A stretch of 64,000 bases of DNA from Ferruginibacter sp. (lineage in GTDB: Bacteria; Bacteroidota; Bacteroidia; Chitinophagales; Chitinophagaceae). Location of the stretch: positions 1 to 64,000 of the forward strand of contig NZ_JACMOO010000171.1 in assembly GCF_014377975.1 (NCBI RefSeq), written 5' to 3'. This document shows, piece after piece, positions 39,299 through 48,807 of the stretch; positions within the stretch are counted from its first letter, which is position 1; each line of letters starts with the position of its first letter. The notes below the pieces were generated by a model. It was not told the origin of the DNA, searched no databases, and worked only from the letters and a program-made list of their open reading frames with translations. Made by a program: the position numbers and the translations under genes.

Positions 39299-39306
39299 TA
39301 TCTTTG
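39299..39306 (+). promoter_or_regulatory. -7 element of the alpha/beta hydrolase gene
   Basis: TATCTTTG is an exact TAnnTTTG match and ends 6 bases before the ATG at 39313, so the transcript would be leaderless or nearly so. The motif lies in the 19-base divergent gap. Confidence 0.5.
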
Positions 39307-39312
39307 TTAACG

Positions 39313-40158
39313 ATGAAATTAAAGCAAAAATTAGCAATAAGTTATATAAGAACAAAATTTAAACTGCTGTCGCATGTGTCAAAAAGAAAAACGGCTGAGC
39401 AGGCTTTTGAATTATTTTGTACTCCGTTACTAAAAACGCACATTAAAAACAGGACAGTTTTTGAAAGGGCAGAACCGGTATATTTTATTTTAAACGGATT
39501 AAAAGTGAATGGTTTCCGGTGGAATAAAGACAAGCCTCACAAGGTTTTGATACTACATGGCTTTGGTTCTTCTGCAAATAATTTTCACAGCTATATTATT
39601 GCATTGCTGCAAAAAAATTACCAGGTACTGGCCTTTGATGCACCAGCACATGGCAAAAGTGAAGGCCGCACTGTTAACGCCATGCAATACTGCCAGATGA
39701 TTGAAAAGGTGATTGAATTATATGGCCCCATTGATGGGTTTTTGGCCCATTCATTTGGAGGCATCGCTCTGAGCCTTGCGATGGAAAAAACACCGCATGA
39801 TGAAAACACCCGGATAGTTTTTATTGCACCTGCTACAGAAACAACCACAGCTATTGACAGTGCTTTTAAATTATTACAAATAAATGATGAAGAAATCAGA
39901 ACAGCGTTTGACAGCATCATCTTTGAAAAAGGCGGATACCCTACAAACTGGTATTCTATTAAAAGAGCCATGAAAAATATAAAAGCTTCCATACTCTGGA
40001 TTCATGATGAAAACGATGATATTACTCCGCTTGCAGATGCACTAAAAGTGAAGGAGGCAGGTTTTAAAAATATAGAATTTATAATTACCACAGGATTGGG
40101 ACACCGTAATATTTACAGGGATCAGGCTGTACAAAGAAGGGTAGAATCGTTTCTTTAA
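39313..40158 (+). CDS. Alpha/beta hydrolase
   Basis: 281 residues from the ATG at 39313. The frame is open back to 38992, but that part runs opposite to the DUF2520 gene and is rejected. The oxyanion segment LILHGFGSSANNFHSY, the nucleophile elbow AHSFGGIAL (Ser), an Asp in IHDENDDITP and a His in GLGHRNIY complete the triad. No substrate can be assigned. Confidence 0.88.
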   Translation: MKLKQKLAISYIRTKFKLLSHVSKRKTAEQAFELFCTPLLKTHIKNRTVFERAEPVYFILNGLKVNGFRWNKDKPHKVLILHGFGSSANNFHSYIIALLQKNYQVLAFDAPAHGKSEGRTVNAMQYCQMIEKVIELYGPIDGFLAHSFGGIALSLAMEKTPHDENTRIVFIAPATETTTAIDSAFKLLQINDEEIRTAFDSIIFEKGGYPTNWYSIKRAMKNIKASILWIHDENDDITPLADALKVKEAGFKNIEFIITTGLGHRNIYRDQAVQRRVESFL

Positions 40159-40479
40159 CCCTACCCTGTTCCCTGCTTTATTTTAGAGAAAAATTTTGAT
40201 TTTTTAATTTTAAACTAATATTGCACTTGGATTTGTTTTAAGTTGCATACTTTTTATCATGCAAATAACTTGTGAAAAAGTGTATTATTTTTTATAAAAG
40301 TCCGTCAATACAATACCATAAAGTACAATAACCGGCATTTGCATTGCACACAGGGTTGTATAGTATTATACTGCAGGAAAAATAAACAATTAATTTTCTT
40401 CGTACGCTCACAGTTGTTGGTACGAATACTAAGAAAAAAACCCGGAGCAGGTTGAAAAGCACCGGTCAAAAAAATAATT
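40159..40479. other. 321-base gap upstream of topA
   Basis: AT-rich, with no open frame of note. It should hold the topA promoter; TACTTTTT at 40248-40255 is a -7-like candidate, but no properly spaced -33 was found. Confidence 0.4.
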
Positions 40480-43038
40480 ATGGCGAAGAATCTGTTAATA
40501 GTAGAATCCCCGGCGAAAGCAAAAACCATCGAAGCAATTTTAGGAAAAGATTTTCAGGTAAAAAGTTGTTTTGGACATATCCGCGACCTTGAAAAAAATG
40601 ATATGGGCATTGATATCAATAATAATTTTAAGCCCAAATACATTGTACCTGCGGATAAAGAACGGGTGGTAAAAGAATTAAAAAGTCTGGCCAAAAGCAG
40701 TGGCGAAGTCTGGCTGGCATCGGATGAAGACCGCGAAGGAGAAAGTATTAGCTGGCACCTGGCAGAAGTTTTACATCTTGACCCTAAAACAACCAAGCGC
40801 ATTGTCTTTCATGAAATTACCAAACCTGCTATTGAAAAAGCGGTTAAAAATCCACGCACCATCAATATGGATTTGGTAAATGCCCAGCAGGCAAGAAGGG
40901 TTGTTGACAGGCTGGTGGGGTTTGAACTGAGCCCGGTTTTATGGAGAAAAATAGGTATGAGCGGTGGCCTTAGTGCCGGCCGTGTGCAAAGCGTAGCAGT
41001 AAAATTAATTGCCGAAAAAGAAAGAGAGATTAACCAGTTTGCAGCCGTTGGCAGTTTTAAAATTGAAGCTTTGCTGGCAGCAACAGACTTGAATAACAAA
41101 ACAGTTTCCTTTAAAGCAGAAGGTGGAAAATATACTGTAGAAGCAGCCGCAGAAAAGTTTTTGCAAAGTTGTATCGGCGCTAAATACACGGTGAAGGATA
41201 TACAGGTTCGTCCCGGTAAACGCACGCCTGCCGCACCTTTTACTACCAGTACACTGCAACAGGAAGCCAGTAGAAAATTGGGATATGGTGTTAGCAGAAC
41301 CATGTTACTGGCTCAAAAATTATACGAAAGCGGAAAGATAACTTACATGCGTACCGATAGCGTTAACCTGGGCGAAACAGCGATGGATGCCATTAAAGCC
41401 GAGATTAATACAAGCTATGGCGCCAGGTATTTACAAATTCGCAAATACAAAACTAAAAACGAAAGTGCACAGGAAGCCCATGAAGCCATTCGCCCAACGT
41501 ACATGGAAAACCATACGGTGAATGATGCTGAAACTGGCCGCTTGTATGAACTGATCTGGAAACGTACCATTGCTTCTCAAATGAGTGATGCTGAATTGGA
41601 AAAAACAACGGCCAAAATAAATATCAGCAGCAATAAAGAAGATCTAACGGCTACAGGTGAGGTATTAAAATTTGATGGTTTTTTAAAAGTATACATGGAA
41701 AGTACGGATGATGAGGAGGAGGAAGAAAATGAAAAAGAAGGTGAAAGCCGATTGCCAAATTTAACGGTTGGGCAGGTACTGGATTTTAACCAGATGACGG
41801 CCACCGAAAGATTTACCAAACATTCTGCAAGATACTCAGAAGCCTCGCTGGTAAAGAAGATGGAAGAATTGGGTATCGGCAGACCAAGTACCTACGCCCC
41901 TACTATTTCTACAATTATTAAAAGAACTTATGTAGAAAAAAAAGATAAGGAGGGTGTGAAAAGAAGTTTCAGAATTTTAAGGTTAAAAAATGATACCATC
42001 GAAAAAATGATGGAGCAGGAAAACACCGGTGCCGAAAAATCAAAGTTGTTTCCAACTGATTTAGGTTTAGTGGTAACCGATTTTTTAAACCAGCATTTTA
42101 CCAAAGTGATGGACTATTCTTTTACGGCTAACATCGAAAAAGAGTTTGATGAAATTGCGGATGGAAAAATGCAGTGGAATAAAATGGTAGAAGATTTTTA
42201 CACTCCTTTTCACACCGGTGTGGCGCATACCCTTGAAACCGCAGAACGTGCCGTGGGTGAAAGAATGCTGGGTGTTGCTGAAGACGGAAAACCAATCATA
42301 GCAAGGATGGGACGTTATGGCCCGATGGTGCAGGTAGGCAGCCAGGGGGATGAAGAAAAACCACGTTTTGCGAAACTAAAAGCCGGGCAAAGTATTGAAA
42401 CCATTACGCTGGAAGAAGCACAGGAATTATTTAAATTACCAATTAGCTTAGGTGAATACGAGAATGCAGAAATAAGTGTAAACATCGGACGTTTTGGGCC
42501 TTATGTAAAATTTGGGGAGCAATTTGTTTCTATTCCTAAAGGAGAAGACTTATGGTCGGTTACGCTTGACAGGGCCATTGAAATTATCAATGCCAAACAA
42601 AAAGAAGATGCACCGATTGGTTTTTATGATGAAAAGCCCATTACCAAAGGCAAGGGCCGTTTTGGGCCGTTTATTAAATGGAACGATTTGTTCATCAACA
42701 TACCTAGGGCGTACAATTTTGATATTCTTACGCAGCAGGATTGTAATGAACTGATAGAGAAAAAAATGGAAAAAGAAGCCAATCGTTTTATCAGGCAATG
42801 GCCCGAAGAAAAGATTGCAATAGAGAATGGCCGCTGGGGTGCATTTATACGCTTTGGCAAAAAAATGCTCAAACTTGGTTTCAACAAAAACAATACAAAA
42901 TATACGCCGGAAGAATTGGCAGTGATTGAACTGGATGAAGTAAAGAAAATGATTCTGACACAGGAACCAAAAGCATTCGATAAAAAAGCCCCTGCTAAAA
43001 AGAGGGCTGCACCAAAGAAAGCTGCAAAGAAGAAATAA
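40480..43038 (+). CDS. topA: DNA topoisomerase I
   Basis: 852 residues. Type IA topoisomerase that relaxes negative supercoils. The Toprim domain starts at KNLLIVESPAKAKTIEAILG and has DEDREGE; the active-site Tyr is in SGKITYMRTDSVNL. Instead of zinc-finger cysteines the C-terminus has several topo C-terminal repeats with the form IGRFGPYVKFG, RFGPFIKWN and RWGAFIRFG, and it ends in a Lys/Ala-rich tail (KKAPAKKRAAPKKAAKKK) that probably binds DNA. This layout is usual for Bacteroidota. Confidence 0.96.
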   Translation: MAKNLLIVESPAKAKTIEAILGKDFQVKSCFGHIRDLEKNDMGIDINNNFKPKYIVPADKERVVKELKSLAKSSGEVWLASDEDREGESISWHLAEVLHLDPKTTKRIVFHEITKPAIEKAVKNPRTINMDLVNAQQARRVVDRLVGFELSPVLWRKIGMSGGLSAGRVQSVAVKLIAEKEREINQFAAVGSFKIEALLAATDLNNKTVSFKAEGGKYTVEAAAEKFLQSCIGAKYTVKDIQVRPGKRTPAAPFTTSTLQQEASRKLGYGVSRTMLLAQKLYESGKITYMRTDSVNLGETAMDAIKAEINTSYGARYLQIRKYKTKNESAQEAHEAIRPTYMENHTVNDAETGRLYELIWKRTIASQMSDAELEKTTAKINISSNKEDLTATGEVLKFDGFLKVYMESTDDEEEEENEKEGESRLPNLTVGQVLDFNQMTATERFTKHSARYSEASLVKKMEELGIGRPSTYAPTISTIIKRTYVEKKDKEGVKRSFRILRLKNDTIEKMMEQENTGAEKSKLFPTDLGLVVTDFLNQHFTKVMDYSFTANIEKEFDEIADGKMQWNKMVEDFYTPFHTGVAHTLETAERAVGERMLGVAEDGKPIIARMGRYGPMVQVGSQGDEEKPRFAKLKAGQSIETITLEEAQELFKLPISLGEYENAEISVNIGRFGPYVKFGEQFVSIPKGEDLWSVTLDRAIEIINAKQKEDAPIGFYDEKPITKGKGRFGPFIKWNDLFINIPRAYNFDILTQQDCNELIEKKMEKEANRFIRQWPEEKIAIENGRWGAFIRFGKKMLKLGFNKNNTKYTPEELAVIELDEVKKMILTQEPKAFDKKAPAKKRAAPKKAAKKK

Positions 43039-43412
43039 TTCCGGACCTTCAACCGACCCGGATTTTATTCGATTGAAAGAGACTTCCATTATTTGAAAGC
43101 ATACATGTGATCACTAAATGTTTGAGGGATGAGCAGAATATTTATCGCTTTGATCTCGTTGCTTTTGTTTGTTTATTCAATGACAATAAATATTTTTTAA
43201 TCCCAACCACCAATAAACTTTCTAAAGTAAAATAGCAAGCGCAAACAAAATGATGCTATATAAATGGCTCATCAGCCATTTATATAGCTATCATAAAATA
43301 CCAGAAGATCCCCCGTCCGAAATCCTGCACCCGGAATATAAACACATAATGTGGAAAATTTAACTTCTTTATTTACCTGCATTGAACGAAATTCATTTTT
43401 AAATAAAATGCC
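43039..43412. other. 374-base gap after topA
   Basis: The gap has no coding-like frame. Its only clear structure is the inverted repeat at 43255-43288. Confidence 0.5.
43255..43288. repeat. 15-bp inverted repeat, 4-base loop
   Basis: GCTATATAAATGGCT (43255-43269) and AGCCATTTATATAGC (43274-43288) are perfect complements around CATC. There is no T-run after it, so it is not a standard terminator; it may be an RNA hairpin or a protein site. Confidence 0.7.
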
Positions 43413-44282
43413 TTGGTAGAAAACAAAGAAATATCAGCACTTTTCCATTTAATAGATGACCCGGATACTGAAGTATACAGCCAGGTAAGTGATAAAATAA
43501 TCTCGTTTGGAAAAGCAATTATTCCTAACCTGGAAGACCTTTGGGAAAATACCATCAGAGAAGAACTACAGGAACGGATTGAATCGCTGATTCATAAATT
43601 ACACTTTCGCGACCTTACCAATGATTTTATAAATTGGAAGAACGGGAGCTGCGAATTATTGCAGGGAGCCTTGTTAACTGCACGGTATCATTACCCCGAA
43701 ATGCAGTCGCTGCAAGCTTTACAGGAGATTGAAAAAATGCGCCGCAACATCTGGCTTGAGTTAAATAATTACCTTACACCGCTTGAACAAATCAATGTAC
43801 TTACAAGCATTGTATACAATTATTATAAACACAAGGGCATAAAAATTACTTATAACCAGCCCGACGATTTCCTGATTAATAAAACACTGGAAACAAAAAA
43901 AGGTAATGGAATCAGCAACGGTATTGTTTACCTGGTGTTGTGCGAATTGCTGGATATTCCCGTAAAAGCAATCAATCTTCCGCGGCAGTTTATATTGGCT
44001 TACTTTGATCAGCAGTATGAATTTATGAACCCGATCGGGCATGCATCACAAAAAATAATTTTTTATATTGATCCTTTAAACGGACAAATATATTCTCATA
44101 AAGATGTGGAAAATTATTTTAAACGCATCAACGTACCGCTCACTACTACTTATTTTAAACAAAGAGATAATAAAAAAATTATCCAGTTTTTGCTGCAGGA
44201 ACTAAGCAAATGTTTTGATGATGAGCGCAACAGGTACAAAATGGAAGAGCTGTTAAGCCTGGTTAAATTATTAGACGAATAA
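43413..44282 (+). CDS. SirB1-like transglutaminase-fold protein
   Basis: 289 residues, starting at a TTG because the nearby ATG at 43408 leads to an immediate stop. The C-terminal two thirds match the SirB1/transglutaminase-core-2 family: LEQINVLTSIVYNYY, GISNGIVYLVLCELLDIPVK and FILAYFD. The usual Cys of the transglutaminase triad appears to be Asn/Gly here (GISNG), so catalysis is doubtful. An N-terminal HEAT-like helical part precedes it. The role is unknown. Confidence 0.82.
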   Translation: MVENKEISALFHLIDDPDTEVYSQVSDKIISFGKAIIPNLEDLWENTIREELQERIESLIHKLHFRDLTNDFINWKNGSCELLQGALLTARYHYPEMQSLQALQEIEKMRRNIWLELNNYLTPLEQINVLTSIVYNYYKHKGIKITYNQPDDFLINKTLETKKGNGISNGIVYLVLCELLDIPVKAINLPRQFILAYFDQQYEFMNPIGHASQKIIFYIDPLNGQIYSHKDVENYFKRINVPLTTTYFKQRDNKKIIQFLLQELSKCFDDERNRYKMEELLSLVKLLDE

Positions 44283-44423
44283 TTTAACCAGGAGATAAAA
44301 ATGGGATGTATAATTGCGCCGCAGTATAATTTTACAAGTATATTTTTAGCATCGAAAAGTATATGAATGTTTTCTATGCAACAATATGAACCCATTTTTG
44401 TTAAAATTTAAACTACATAAAAC

Positions 44424-44894
44424 ATGAAAGCAAATATTGGATTATCCGATAAAAATTCGAAGGAAATTGCCGGTGTACTAAATAAAATTTTAGCAGATGA
44501 ATACCTGCTTTATACCAAAACAAGAAATTACCACTGGAATATAGAAGGAAGTAATTTTACGGAAATGCACCTGTTTTACGAAAGTCAATATAACACTATT
44601 GATGAGGCCATTGACGAAGTAGCAGAAAGAGTAAGGCAGATTGGCCATTATGCACAGGGCAGATTAAAGGATTTTATAAAACAAAGCCAACTGGTTGAAC
44701 AGGAATATTCAACAGATCAAAAAACCCAGATACAAAATTTATTGGATGACCATGAAGCTATCATTCGGTTTTTAAGATTACACATTGATGTTTTTACCAG
44801 TAAATATAAAGATGCAGGCAATGCAGATTTTGTTACCGGGCTGATGGAAAGGCACGAAAAAATGGCTTGGTTTTTACGTTCTTACCTTAAATAA
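44424..44894 (+). CDS. dps: Dps family DNA-binding ferritin
   Basis: 156 residues, four-helix bundle. The ferroxidase ligands are in NYHWNIEG, TEMHLFYESQYNTIDEAIDE and EVAERVRQIG. Dps forms dodecamers that store iron and protect DNA during oxidative stress. Its stop overlaps the end of the GNAT gene by 8 bases tail to tail. Confidence 0.94.
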   Translation: MKANIGLSDKNSKEIAGVLNKILADEYLLYTKTRNYHWNIEGSNFTEMHLFYESQYNTIDEAIDEVAERVRQIGHYAQGRLKDFIKQSQLVEQEYSTDQKTQIQNLLDDHEAIIRFLRLHIDVFTSKYKDAGNADFVTGLMERHEKMAWFLRSYLK

Positions 44895-45345
44895 TTGAGG
44901 GGGATAAAGCAAACTGGTAGAATAAATCTGTTTGTTTTATCCAGCCGTTTTGTTCATACAAAGCTTGTGCGTTGTAGTTATCAAAAGCTGTTTCCAGCAA
45001 TAACCATTTGGCATTTTTTTCAATACCGAATTCTTTTGCCTTATTGAGCAAAGCGTTTGCAACGCCTTGTTTACGTGCTTTCTCAGCTACATACAAATCG
45101 TTTAATAACCAGGCTGGCTTTAAGGATACCGAAGAAAAGACGGGACACAGTTGCGTAAAACCCACGGCGGTTTCATTTATAAACGCAATAAAAATAGTTG
45201 ATTCATTTTTTGACAACCGTTCAGACAAAAAAGACGCAGCTGCTTCAATATCAGTTTTCTGTTGGTAGAAAACCCTGTAAGCGTCAAATAAAGGAGCTAT
45301 TATTTTTACATCCTCAATGCCTGCTGTTTTTATTATTGGTTGCAT
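44887..45345 (-). CDS. GNAT family N-acetyltransferase
   Basis: 152 residues. The acetyl-CoA loop is RKQGVANALLNKAKEFG (Q/RxxGxxA type), preceded by strand LNDLYVAEKA and followed by NYNAQALYEQNGW, typical of GNAT. The acceptor is not predictable. The gene is convergent with dps and divergent from csaA. Confidence 0.9.
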   Translation of the reverse strand: MQPIIKTAGIEDVKIIAPLFDAYRVFYQQKTDIEAAASFLSERLSKNESTIFIAFINETAVGFTQLCPVFSSVSLKPAWLLNDLYVAEKARKQGVANALLNKAKEFGIEKNAKWLLLETAFDNYNAQALYEQNGWIKQTDLFYQFALSPSII

Positions 45346-45375
45346 AAAAATATTTTAATTATCAATAGTACAAAA

Positions 45376-45383
45376 TACTTTTG
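45376..45383 (+). promoter_or_regulatory. -7 element of csaA
   Basis: TACTTTTG is an exact TAnnTTTG match, 14 bases upstream of the ATG at 45398. No well-placed -33 was found. Confidence 0.5.
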
Positions 45384-45397
45384 CGGTAAAAAAATCA

Positions 45398-45727
45398 ATG
45401 ATTACCTGGAAAGATTTTGAAAAAATAGAGATGCGTACCGGCACTATCACGGCAGTTGCCAATTTCCCCGATGCTAAAAAACCTGCTTACCAGCTCACCA
45501 TCGATTTTGGTGAATCTGGAATCAAAAAATCATCTGCCCAAATAACCCAGCTTTATACCAGGGAGGCATTAATAGGTAAACAGGTGGTGGCAGTTGTAAA
45601 TTTGCCCACCAAACAAATAGGTAAATTCTTTAGTGAATGCCTGGTAATGGGTGTTTATAATCTGCAAAATGACGTGGTACTGCTGCAACCTTCCCTGCCT
45701 GTAACAAATGGTTGCCGTATTGGCTAA
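45398..45727 (+). CDS. csaA: CsaA-type tRNA-binding protein
   Basis: 109 residues, a stand-alone OB-fold of the EMAP/CsaA type. The core IEMRTGTITAVANFPDAKKP and the dimer segment CLVMGVYNLQNDVVLLQPS are diagnostic. CsaA binds tRNA and has been described as a secretion-related chaperone in Bacillus. Its last 4 bases overlap the ArsR gene on the opposite strand. Confidence 0.93.
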   Translation: MITWKDFEKIEMRTGTITAVANFPDAKKPAYQLTIDFGESGIKKSSAQITQLYTREALIGKQVVAVVNLPTKQIGKFFSECLVMGVYNLQNDVVLLQPSLPVTNGCRIG

Positions 45728-46014
45728 ACCTCGCAAAAGCGTTCTAAAAAAATGCTTACTTTTTTAAAGTTATTTTTATTAAGGGTAAAAAAATGATTGC
45801 GGCCATCTTTGCGGCATACCACCAGTTCGCTATCTGCCAATAATTTAATATGGTGAGAACAGGTGGGCTGAGAAAGTCCTGTAAGCTGCTGCACATCGCC
45901 ACAACACATTTCACCCTTACGGAATATTTCCTGCAAAATAGATAACCTGCAGGGGTCAGCAATTGCATTCATTGCCTTCTCAATAAACTTCGTTTCAGCT
46001 TTTACGGTACTCAT
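45724..46014 (-). CDS. ArsR family transcriptional regulator
   Basis: 96 residues, winged helix-turn-helix: DPCRLSILQEIF, recognition helix LSQPTCSHHIKLLAD, wing CRKDGRNHFFTLN. Two cysteines in EMCCGDVQ and others in the HTH could sense metal or redox state, but the classic ELCVCDL motif is not exact. No obvious metal-resistance gene is adjacent. The promoter at 46036-46043 lies between it and the divergent ogt. Confidence 0.88.
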   Translation of the reverse strand: MSTVKAETKFIEKAMNAIADPCRLSILQEIFRKGEMCCGDVQQLTGLSQPTCSHHIKLLADSELVVCRKDGRNHFFTLNKNNFKKVSIFLERFCEV

Positions 46015-46035
46015 AGTTTTTATTCATTTCCTAAT

Positions 46036-46043
46036 CAAAGAAA
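46036..46043 (-). promoter_or_regulatory. Possible -7 element of the arsR gene
   Basis: The minus strand reads TTTCTTTG, one mismatch from TAnnTTTG, with a TTG 21 bases further upstream, giving a leader of about 17 bases. Confidence 0.35.
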
Positions 46044-46100
46044 TTGTATTTTTTATTGCTTTGGCAATATTAATTCATTTAAATTTATCAATATATTTTT

Positions 46101-46613
46101 ATGCCTGAAACAGCTACATTTTATCCTTCCCCTGTTGGAACTATTTTAATACAATCTACCGGTGAATTTATTTCAGGATTGTTATTTATAAATGAGGATG
46201 AACTTCAAAAAGTTGAAGATAAGCTTTCAATAACTCCAGCAGACAATGATGTGTTGCTTCATAAATGCCGCCAGCAATTAAGCGAATATTTTGAAGGTAC
46301 AAGAAGAACATTCGATTTACCCCTTCAACAAAACGGCACTGGCTTTCAACAAAAAGTATGGTGGGCGCTTACACAAATTCCTTTTGGCCAAACCATTAAT
46401 TATATGGAATTATCCAAACGAACCGGCAATACAAAAGCTATCCGTGCAGTGGGTACTACCAATGGTAAAAATCAACTGAGTATTGTAGTGCCCTGCCACC
46501 GCGTAATTGGCAGCAATGGTACGTTAACGGGCTATAGTGGCGGCTTGTGGCGCAAGCAATGGTTATTGGAACATGAAGCAAAAATTGCTCATGGATTACA
46601 AATGCTTTTTTAA
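46101..46613 (+). CDS. ogt: Methylated-DNA-[protein]-cysteine S-methyltransferase
   Basis: 170 residues. Suicidal repair of O6-methylguanine. The acceptor cysteine is in IVVPCHRVIG, preceded by the HTH part GNTKAIRAVGTTNGKN and followed by GYSGGLWRKQWLLEHE. There is no Ada-type DNA-binding or AraC domain, so it is an Ogt-type single-function enzyme. It converges on cdd with an 11-base gap. Confidence 0.95.
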   Translation: MPETATFYPSPVGTILIQSTGEFISGLLFINEDELQKVEDKLSITPADNDVLLHKCRQQLSEYFEGTRRTFDLPLQQNGTGFQQKVWWALTQIPFGQTINYMELSKRTGNTKAIRAVGTTNGKNQLSIVVPCHRVIGSNGTLTGYSGGLWRKQWLLEHEAKIAHGLQMLF

Positions 46614-46624
46614 AATGTCAGTAG

Positions 46625-47110
46625 CTATTTCATACTAACTGCTGAAAAAGTTAAGGGCAATAATTGCTGCGCTTTTTCAATGATGTACACTTCTCCTAGC
46701 ATACCACTTAAAATTAACCGGATAGACTGGTGTGTACGTTCCCCGTATTCTGCCAGGCTTTGTCTGCAGATACCACAGGGAGAGATGGGCGTATTACTCT
46801 CGCCATTGATATTGTGATAACTGATGGCCATAGTAATAATTCCCCGACCCGAAAACTGAGACGCTACTGCTGACAACAATACCCTTTCTGCACAAATACC
46901 CACGGGGTAAGAAGCATTTTCCTGGTTGGTAGCAGTTACCGTTGTACCATCGGTAAGCATCGCTGCGGCTCCAACATTAAAGTGACTATATGGTGCATAC
47001 GCCTGTGTAGTAATGGCCCTTGCCTTTGCCAGTAAAGTGGCATCACTGTCATTCAATTCTTCTGCTGAAGCATATATTTCCACGGCAAAAGGAATCTCTT
47101 TCTTTATCAT
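46625..47110 (-). CDS. cdd: Cytidine deaminase
   Basis: 161 residues. Zinc-dependent deamination of cytidine to uridine in pyrimidine salvage. Zinc ligands are in CAERVLL and SPCGICRQ, and the substrate segment is FNVGAAAMLTDG with NQENASYP. The size suggests the homotetrameric form. It lies downstream of lepB but is separated from it by a terminator. Confidence 0.94.
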   Translation of the reverse strand: MIKKEIPFAVEIYASAEELNDSDATLLAKARAITTQAYAPYSHFNVGAAAMLTDGTTVTATNQENASYPVGICAERVLLSAVASQFSGRGIITMAISYHNINGESNTPISPCGICRQSLAEYGERTHQSIRLILSGMLGEVYIIEKAQQLLPLTFSAVSMK

Positions 47111-47141
47111 TTATTCTTTTTTTTGCGCCTACTTTTTTTGT

Positions 47142-47173
47142 AAAAAATCCTTCTTACATTGCTATAAGAAGGA
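47142..47173 (-). terminator. Terminator of lepB
   Basis: Stem TCCTTCTTA (47148-47156) / TAAGAAGGA (47165-47173), 8-base loop; on the minus strand a T-run follows. It lies 44 bases after the lepB stop. Confidence 0.8.
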
Positions 47174-47216
47174 CGATCTTTTTCAGAATTATAAATTAAC
47201 TGCTATGATACTTCAA

Positions 47217-48779
47217 TTATTTTATCCATTTAAAAAGGCGTTTCCACCTTGGCCCGTTCTCCCAGCTAAACCATATCAGCGAAGCTTTACCCACCACATG
47301 ATCTTCGGGTACAAAACCCCAATACCGGCTATCCAGTGAGTTGTGGCGGTTATCCCCCATCAGCCAGTAGTAATTCATTTTAAAAGTATAGCTGGTTGCT
47401 TCCTTTCCATTTACAAAAAATTTGTTTCCTTTATTTTCCAGTTCGTTGTTTTCAAAGGTTCTGATGCAACGTTCATAGCGAATGTAATTATCCGCCGTTA
47501 ATTCAATAGTGGCGCCTTTTTTGGGAACATACAACGGCCCATAGTTATCTGAACTCCATTGCCTGACCGTATCGTAGTACGGAAACAATTTATTTTCTAC
47601 AGGATATATAAAGTCTGTAAGCGTATAACCAGCTGGAATTTTTAAATGTAACTTTTCTTCATTGGTAATATTTACAAGATACGTGTTGTTGCCAAACTGT
47701 TGAACATCCCTTTGTTCAAAACGAACATGAATGCCCATAGGTATAAGAATCTCTTCTGCATTTTCTTTATTGTCGAGTGCAGGCGAATTGGAGGGAGTAG
47801 TCATTTTATAAAACCGTTCCGATTGTGGAAAAAAATCCTGCGGTTTACCATTGATCATTAAAGCCCCGTTGATAACCTGTATCGTATCGCCTGCAATACC
47901 CACACAACGTTTTATAAAATTTTCTCTTTTATCTACCGGTCTTGTTATGATCATATCGCCGTATTTACTCCATACCTCCTCCCTTGCTTTTTGTTCTGTA
48001 ATATGGCCCTGGTTCATCTCATCCCGTATCTCCTGGTAGTAGGTAAGTTGCGAACCAAACTGTTGCTGCCCGTCTACAACAGGATCGTTAATGAGTGTAT
48101 CGTTTGCAGGAAAATTAAATACTACGGCATCATTGCGCTGCACGGGGCTTGCAAACCAGCGTGTGTACGGAATATGTATCCACTCCACATAACTTTTGGC
48201 ATTACCAAAAGGCATGGTATGGTGTACAAATGGCATCGCAAGCGGTGTGTTGGGAATTCGGGGGCCGTAGGTCCATTTGCTTACAAATAAAAAATCGCTT
48301 ACCAGCAAAGTTTTTTCTTCAGAAGGTGTGGGAATGGTATACGCTTCAAAAACGAAAGTGCGTATGATAGTTGCTGCTACCACCGCAAAAGCTGCTGCAT
48401 CAATCCATTCTCTTGCAGCGGTTTTTTTATAATTTTTTACCACCAGTTCCCCCGCATATTTTTCATTTTTGCTAAAGCCGAGATATGGAAAATATATGAA
48501 CGGAAGCAATACTGTAGCACCATGTTGCCAAAATCCAAAGCGGCCAAAATGCTCTACAAATTTGATAGTAATCCAGATGGTAATGAACTGACCGGCGATA
48601 GGAATAAACTGTAAAAAAAACCACACTTTATGCAGCTTCATTTTTTGTACCAGGCACCAGGTATTGTAAAATGGCACCAATGCTTTCCATGGTTCGATAC
48701 CCGCTTTTTTAAACATGCCATATAAACCAATATGCCATCCAAGGGCGGAAACAATAAAAATAATCCAGCCAATACTCAT
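47217..48779 (-). CDS. lepB: Signal peptidase I, long form
   Basis: 520 residues, about twice the Gram-positive length. Three or four hydrophobic segments occupy the first ~140 residues. The catalytic Ser lies in [17 protein letters not shown] (S153) and the Lys in [16 protein letters not shown] (K290). A long insert lies between 305 and 450, and the final signature is [18 protein letters not shown]. The usual Ser-Met pair of box B is Ser-Glu here. It removes signal peptides from exported proteins at the outer face of the inner membrane. A -7 element precedes the start. Confidence 0.94.
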   Translation of the reverse strand: MSIGWIIFIVSALGWHIGLYGMFKKAGIEPWKALVPFYNTWCLVQKMKLHKVWFFLQFIPIAGQFITIWITIKFVEHFGRFGFWQHGATVLLPFIYFPYLGFSKNEKYAGELVVKNYKKTAAREWIDAAAFAVVAATIIRTFVFEAYTIPTPSEEKTLLVSDFLFVSKWTYGPRIPNTPLAMPFVHHTMPFGNAKSYVEWIHIPYTRWFASPVQRNDAVVFNFPANDTLINDPVVDGQQQFGSQLTYYQEIRDEMNQGHITEQKAREEVWSKYGDMIITRPVDKRENFIKRCVGIAGDTIQVINGALMINGKPQDFFPQSERFYKMTTPSNSPALDNKENAEEILIPMGIHVRFEQRDVQQFGNNTYLVNITNEEKLHLKIPAGYTLTDFIYPVENKLFPYYDTVRQWSSDNYGPLYVPKKGATIELTADNYIRYERCIRTFENNELENKGNKFFVNGKEATSYTFKMNYYWLMGDNRHNSLDSRYWGFVPEDHVVGKASLIWFSWENGPRWKRLFKWIK

Positions 48780-48799
48780 AAGTAAAATTTTAATAGGGC

Positions 48800-48807
48800 C
48801 AAAAATA
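48800..48807 (-). promoter_or_regulatory. -7 element of lepB
   Basis: The minus strand reads TATTTTTG, an exact consensus match, 20 bases before the ATG at 48779. Confidence 0.5.

Noticed and set aside
38992-39312. 107-codon N-terminal extension of the alpha/beta hydrolase
   Set aside because: It lies antisense to the DUF2520 gene, has no hydrolase-like content, and an exact -7 element sits just before the ATG at 39313.
42550-43089. 179-codon minus-strand frame opposite topA
   Set aside because: Cys/Phe-rich shadow of the topA C-terminal repeats.
47013-47339. 108-codon + strand frame across the cdd/lepB junction
   Set aside because: Overlaps two supported minus-strand genes and a terminator; composition is not protein-like.
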